Origin: Sulfurisphaera javensis
GTDB lineage: Archaea; Thermoproteota; Thermoprotei_A; Sulfolobales; Sulfolobaceae
Length of the DNA stretch: 64,000 bases
NCBI RefSeq assembly: GCF_041154675.1
Contig: NZ_AP031322.1
Coordinates: 1,116,001 to 1,180,000 of the forward strand
Direction of reading: 5' to 3'
Shown here one piece after another: positions 60,428 to 64,000 of the stretch (positions within the stretch are counted from its first letter, which is position 1; the number at the start of each line of letters is the position of its first letter). The notes below the pieces were generated by a model. It was not told the origin of the DNA. It saw nothing but the letters and a program-made list of their open reading frames with translations, and made no database searches. A program made the translations under genes and the position numbers.

Positions 60428-61849
60428 ATGGTTAAGATAGGATTAGAAGTACACGTTCACCTTACTTCACTTAAAACTAAACTATTTTGCTCATGTCCTA
60501 GTGATTACACTGGAAAAGAACCTAATACAAACGTTTGCCCAGTTTGCCTTGGCTTACCTGGTGCAATACCAGTATTAAACGAGAACGCTGTAAAATCAGC
60601 TATAATGGTCGCCTTAGCTATAAATGCAGAAGTTGCAAATACGTTAGTTATGGTAAGAAAACACTACTTTTATCCAGATATGGCAAAGAACTATCAGATT
60701 TCTCAATATGATGGGCCAGGCAGTATTGCTATAAGCAAAGGAGGATACTTAAAACTGAGAGAAGGAAAAGTTGTAAGAATAAGAAGGATAAACATTGAAG
60801 AAGATCCTGCAAAAATAATTTATCCCACAGGATCTATGTTAACTAGTAGATATACTCTTCTAGATTATAATAGATCTGGTATGGGACTCCTTGAAATCGT
60901 AACTGAACCAGATATGACAGAACCTAAGGAGGCTAGAGAGTTCTTAGAGAAATTAAGATCTATCCTTGAACATTTAGGCATATGTAATTGTGATCTAGAG
61001 GGAGCAATGAGGGCAGATGCAAATGTTTCAGTAGAAGGAGGGGAAAGAGTAGAGATTAAAAATATTGGATCACCTAAAGAGGTAGAAGAGGCTTTAAAAT
61101 ATGAGATAGCTAGGCAAAAAGCAGCAATAGCTCAAGGATTACCAGTTAAAAGAGAGACAAGACATTGGGATTCAGAAAGAAAAGTCACAGTACCTACTAG
61201 AACAAAAGAAGCTGAAGAGGATTACAGATATTTTCCAGATCCAGATTTACCACCTTATCCTATAACTCCCGAGTACGTAGAAGAAATACAAAAAATCTTG
61301 CCTGAACTACCAGATTTAAGAATCCAAAGATTAGTAAAACAATACGGTATAACGGAATATGATGCTACAGTACTAGTTATGGATAAAGCACTAGCTGATT
61401 TGTTCGAAGCTACAGCTAAAGAATATAAAAACTATAAAAAACTTGCAAATTTACTCATAAATGATTATTTGAGATGGCTTAATGACAAGAACTTAAGGCC
61501 TTCTCAGTCTAAGGCTGGAAGCCAACATTTAATAGAGTTATTAAAACTATTAGATGAGGGAACAATTACAATAAAAATAGCAAAAGAAATTTTACCTGAA
61601 ATAGTTTTAGAAGGAAAAATGCCTTCTGTAATAATTAAAGAGAAAGGACTTATTGCTTTAAAAGACCAAGAATATCTTGAGCAGATAATAAATGAAGTTA
61701 TTAAAGAAGAGCCAGAAGCAGCTGAAAAAGCAAAGAAAGATCCTAAAGTTATCAACTACTTAGTAGGAAAGGTTATGAAAAAGACTGGAAAAAGAGCAGA
61801 TCCTCAACTTACTAATGAATTAATAAAGAAAATTTTAGGAATTAGCTAA
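60428..61849 (+). CDS. gatB: Asp-tRNA(Asn)/Glu-tRNA(Gln) amidotransferase subunit B
   Basis: A 473-residue subunit that binds misacylated tRNA and channels ammonia. The N-terminal catalytic core has IGLEVHVHLTSLKTKLFCSC and CPVCLGLPGAIPVLN, then KHYFYPDMAKNYQISQYDGP; a YqeY-like tail domain ends with KVMKKTGKRADPQLTNELI. GatA and GatC are not in the window. Confidence 0.97.
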   Translation: MVKIGLEVHVHLTSLKTKLFCSCPSDYTGKEPNTNVCPVCLGLPGAIPVLNENAVKSAIMVALAINAEVANTLVMVRKHYFYPDMAKNYQISQYDGPGSIAISKGGYLKLREGKVVRIRRINIEEDPAKIIYPTGSMLTSRYTLLDYNRSGMGLLEIVTEPDMTEPKEAREFLEKLRSILEHLGICNCDLEGAMRADANVSVEGGERVEIKNIGSPKEVEEALKYEIARQKAAIAQGLPVKRETRHWDSERKVTVPTRTKEAEEDYRYFPDPDLPPYPITPEYVEEIQKILPELPDLRIQRLVKQYGITEYDATVLVMDKALADLFEATAKEYKNYKKLANLLINDYLRWLNDKNLRPSQSKAGSQHLIELLKLLDEGTITIKIAKEILPEIVLEGKMPSVIIKEKGLIALKDQEYLEQIINEVIKEEPEAAEKAKKDPKVINYLVGKVMKKTGKRADPQLTNELIKKILGIS

Positions 61850-61902
61850 TCACAGCGTGGGTTTTTCATCACATAATCAGTACTTAAAACCCCGTTCATC
61901 AG
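61850..61902 (-). ncRNA. Candidate box C/D sRNA downstream of gatB
   Basis: On the minus strand: C box CTGATGA (61902-61896), 15 bases, D' box CTGA (61880-61877), four bases, C' box GTGATGA (61872-61866), then about 11 bases to a weak D-like CTGTGA (61855-61850). Three of four boxes are good and the D box is not canonical, so the call is tentative. It lies in the 80-base gap between gatB and gfcR, antisense to both. Confidence 0.4.
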
Positions 61903-61929
61903 AAATATAAGGAAGATGGTGATATTTAT

Positions 61930-62643
61930 TTGAATATGCAAAAAGACAAGGATTTAAGACTAAGACTAACAGTTGTTGATTTACTTAAAGAATTAAAGAA
62001 CAGTTTTACGTATAAGGAGCTTTCAAAAATATTTAATATTCAAGAGAGTCTTTTATGCAGATATGTTAATGGAGCAACTATACCTAGTGAAGTTCATGCT
62101 AAAGAGATTTTAGACAAGTTGAAATCAAAAGAGTTCTTAACAAAATTTTTACTTAATAAAATTGTTATTCATGAGGATGGATATATAGATACTTCCGGTT
62201 TACTATTTTATCCCAATTTACTTAAAATATTAATAGAAATTTATTATCATAGATTTTTTGAAACAAAAAATATAACTAAAATTGTTACTGTAGCTGTAAA
62301 TGGTATTCCTTTTGCTACATTAACAGCTGAAGCTTTGGCTAAACCTTTAGTAATTATTAAAAAACATAAAGATTCTATATTTATTGATTATATAGATGAA
62401 AGCCTAAAAGAATCTGATGGAGTAGTTACTTCTATATTTTTGAGAAAAGACTATATAGTAAAAAGTGACAAAATACTTATTATTGACGACGTAATAAGAA
62501 GTGGTAAAACAATTATTACTGCTTCTAAGTTAGTTAAAAAAGCAGGAGCTGACGTAGTGGGAGCACTAGTAATAGCTACTGTTGGTAATGAGTGGACTAG
62601 ATACATTAATAATATTATAGTGAAACCTCTATTTGTATTATGA
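61930..62643 (+). CDS. gfcR: HTH-phosphoribosyltransferase regulator (GfcR/PyrE-like)
   Basis: A 237-residue protein that joins an N-terminal helix-turn-helix (FTYKELSKIFNIQESLLCRYVNG, about residues 25-50) to a phosphoribosyltransferase domain with the PRPP loop ILIIDDVIRSGKTIITA near residue 192. In haloarchaea GfcR uses this domain as a sugar-phosphate sensor and regulates sugar metabolism; the target here is unknown. Its stop overlaps the next start by four bases (ATGA). Confidence 0.85.
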   Translation: MNMQKDKDLRLRLTVVDLLKELKNSFTYKELSKIFNIQESLLCRYVNGATIPSEVHAKEILDKLKSKEFLTKFLLNKIVIHEDGYIDTSGLLFYPNLLKILIEIYYHRFFETKNITKIVTVAVNGIPFATLTAEALAKPLVIIKKHKDSIFIDYIDESLKESDGVVTSIFLRKDYIVKSDKILIIDDVIRSGKTIITASKLVKKAGADVVGALVIATVGNEWTRYINNIIVKPLFVL

Positions 62644-63221
62644 TAGCTAGAATATCAAAAGACGTTTACTCGATTAAAGGAAATTACAATGTTTATGTCA
62701 TAGTAAATAAAGATACTTCAATACTTATAGATAGTAGTGATGGAACAGATTATACTTTAATTATAGAAGGAATAGAAGAAATTTTAACTAGATATAATAC
62801 TGAAATTAAGTATCTTATACTAACTAGTCATTATGAAGAAGTAGCTGGTGGTGCTTATTATCTTTCAACTAGCTTAAGGATTCCTTATATAATTGCAAGT
62901 AGTGAGGATTCAATTTCAATAAGAAAAGGAAGAGGAAAAAGAAGTAACTATAATCCGGTTAATATTAACTTTGAAATTAAAGAAGGAAGAGGAAAAATTA
63001 ATAGTTTAAATTTTATTAAATCTAGATCTCCTTCCCTGGGTTCTCTCCTTATAATTTATAGTGATATTATCTTCAGCGGTGTTAATAAGGTATCTGGTAT
63101 TATGAACAAGATAAATTATATATGTGATATTAATGATTGTAAAAAGGTAGAAGAGTTTTGGTATTTGAGGAAAAATGCGACTCTTGTGGAAGATATACGG
63201 AAACAAAGTATTGTGGAGTAA
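62640..63221 (+). CDS. Degenerate metallo-beta-lactamase-fold protein
   Basis: A 193-residue protein. The beginning (DVYSIKGNYNVYVIVNKDTS followed by ILIDSS) and LILTSHYEEVAGGAYYLS follow the metallo-beta-lactamase fold, but the metal motif HxHxDH is reduced to SHYEEV and the later His residues are not visible, so it is probably inactive. It is coupled to gfcR. Its 3' end overlaps a small cysteine-rich ORF. Confidence 0.6.
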   Translation: MIARISKDVYSIKGNYNVYVIVNKDTSILIDSSDGTDYTLIIEGIEEILTRYNTEIKYLILTSHYEEVAGGAYYLSTSLRIPYIIASSEDSISIRKGRGKRSNYNPVNINFEIKEGRGKINSLNFIKSRSPSLGSLLIIYSDIIFSGVNKVSGIMNKINYICDINDCKKVEEFWYLRKNATLVEDIRKQSIVE

Positions 63222-63343
63222 GAAAAATTAACGTATGTGTAGATTGTTGTTTGCTCTGTAACATAAGGAGCAAGTGTGAATTAAGAGTATGGTTTCACGA
63301 ATTAGTACCAAAAATATCAATTAAAGGGAATATTCTAAAATGA
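63158..63343 (+). CDS. Small cysteine-rich (zinc-binding-like) protein
   Basis: A 61-residue ORF with nine cysteines arranged CDSCGRYTETKYCG, VCVDCCLLC and SKCELRVWF, suggesting two zinc sites. The start is TTG, inside the end of the preceding gene (64-base overlap), with no strong ribosome site. It overlaps the next gene's ATG by four bases. A frameshifted C-terminal extension of the preceding protein is an alternative reading. Confidence 0.5.
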   Translation: MVFEEKCDSCGRYTETKYCGVRKINVCVDCCLLCNIRSKCELRVWFHELVPKISIKGNILK

Positions 63344-63981
63344 GACCTTATATTATTATTTTTAGCACTATGACAATAGATGGTAGAATAGCATCAAAAG
63401 ACCATTACAGCGAACTGAGTTGTCCTTACGATAAAATGAGACTGCATATCGTAAGAAGCGAAGTAGATGCAGTATTAGTAGGTTCTAATACAGTAAAGAT
63501 AGATAATCCAAAACTTACTCTTAAATACGCTAAAGGTAAAAATCCCATTAGAGTAACTATAACTACAAGTTTAGATATAGATCTTAATTCCAACATTTTT
63601 ATAACTCCGCCTTTAACAATAGTATACACTAGTTACTCCACCTTTATTAAAAAGAAGAATACCATTAATCAACTTGAAACCAAAGGAGTTCTAGTTAGAC
63701 CTTTAGAAAATTTATCTTCTTGTGAAATTGCAAAGGACTTGTACGAATTAGGAATAAGAAAACTGTTAATCGAAGGAGGAGGAAGAACTATCTGGAACTT
63801 TATAAAAGATAACTGTTATGATGAATTGAGGATTACAATTTCACCAAAAATCTTCGGAAATGGAGTTTCAGTTGTAAATGGAGAAGGGTTTAAAGGAAGT
63901 GAAGCCCCTAATCTGGAATTAGTAGATTACAAATTATGTGAATGTAAAAAAGAAGTCCACTTAATATATAGAAGATTATAA
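63340..63981 (+). CDS. 2,5-diamino-6-ribosylamino-4(3H)-pyrimidinone 5'-phosphate reductase
   Basis: A 213-residue RibD C-terminal-type reductase of the archaeal riboflavin/F420 precursor pathway. Signatures are MTIDGRIASKDHYSELS, then VDAVLVGSNTVKIDNPKLT, and the NADPH loop RKLLIEGGGRTIWNF, ending with DELRITISPKIFGNG. The stand-alone reductase without a deaminase domain is the archaeal/fungal form. Coupled (ATGA) to the cysteine-rich ORF. Confidence 0.92.
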   Translation: MRPYIIIFSTMTIDGRIASKDHYSELSCPYDKMRLHIVRSEVDAVLVGSNTVKIDNPKLTLKYAKGKNPIRVTITTSLDIDLNSNIFITPPLTIVYTSYSTFIKKKNTINQLETKGVLVRPLENLSSCEIAKDLYELGIRKLLIEGGGRTIWNFIKDNCYDELRITISPKIFGNGVSVVNGEGFKGSEAPNLELVDYKLCECKKEVHLIYRRL

Positions 63982-64000
63982 GAATAGTTTATATGTTAAT

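Overview
The window looks like a chromosome segment of a thermoacidophilic crenarchaeon of the order Sulfolobales. The evidence is low GC content, leaderless promoters with TATA boxes about 26 bases upstream of starts, Shine-Dalgarno sites of the GGTGAT type, a CAT tRNA with an intron, and the archaeal order rpoH-rpoB-rpoA1-rpoA2-rpl30e-nusA-rps12-rps7-tuf-rps10. From memory, the phosphohexomutase resembles the Sulfolobus (Sulfurisphaera) tokodaii protein closely but not identically, so a Sulfurisphaera- or Acidianus-like host is my best guess. The species is not proven.

Layout. Positions 1-10.6 kb are backbone: a RIO kinase tail, a DUF460 RNase H-fold protein, S-adenosylmethionine synthetase, an Lsm protein, an ArsR-type regulator, CTP synthase, a hexulose-phosphate synthase-like enzyme, Trm112-like protein, phosphohexomutase and a CBS/AsnC-type sensor. 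From 10.98 to 27.40 kb lies a genomic island bounded by a 44-base direct repeat of the 3' half of tRNA-His; the intact tRNA is at the right end. From 27.4 to 36.6 kb is backbone again (CoaBC, the Ard1 N-acetyltransferase, CitG-like, DUF1464, CbiZ, an ABC ATPase, and tRNA-iMet and tRNA-Asp). Between tRNA-Asp (36.6 kb) and tRNA-Ser (43.9 kb) lies a second variable region with three tandem paralogous genes of unknown function and long duplicated spacers. From 44 to 57 kb is the transcription/translation gene cluster on the minus strand. The right end holds infB, ndk, rpl24e, rps28e, upp, gatB, a GfcR-type regulator and a riboflavin-pathway reductase.

The island is the main result. It carries two separate short prokaryotic Argonaute modules in mirror-image layout. 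Module 1 is a 32-codon upstream ORF, a MID-PIWI Argonaute and an N-lobe-like partner on the plus strand, facing a convergent gene for a protein with two C-terminal membrane helices. Module 2 is an unrelated-looking two-helix membrane protein gene facing a convergent operon of a second MID-PIWI protein and a cysteine-rich, PAZ-like partner. Both PIWI domains lack the first catalytic Asp, so both are probably guide-directed sensors that trigger a membrane effector, as described for the Sulfolobus islandicus SiAgo/Aga1/Aga2 system. Module 2 appears to be a different variant. Between them sits a three-gene minus-strand operon (zinc-ribbon protein, Panacea/YwgA-like winged-helix protein, unknown 377-residue protein) that may be a third defence or toxin-antitoxin unit.

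The noncoding DNA of the island is also unusual. It has seven copies of a palindrome with arms of the type AGTTAACT around a GGGG or CCCC loop, two box C/D sRNA-like elements with near-perfect archaeal spacing, paired AT-rich repeats, CRISPR-repeat-like fragments, and several decayed genes (an alcohol dehydrogenase tail, a surface-protein operon with a frameshift and an in-frame stop, and insertion-sequence-like tails just inside both att ends). No integrase was found, so the island looks like an old, immobilised element that has accumulated defence genes. All calls are from reading the sequence; no database search was made.
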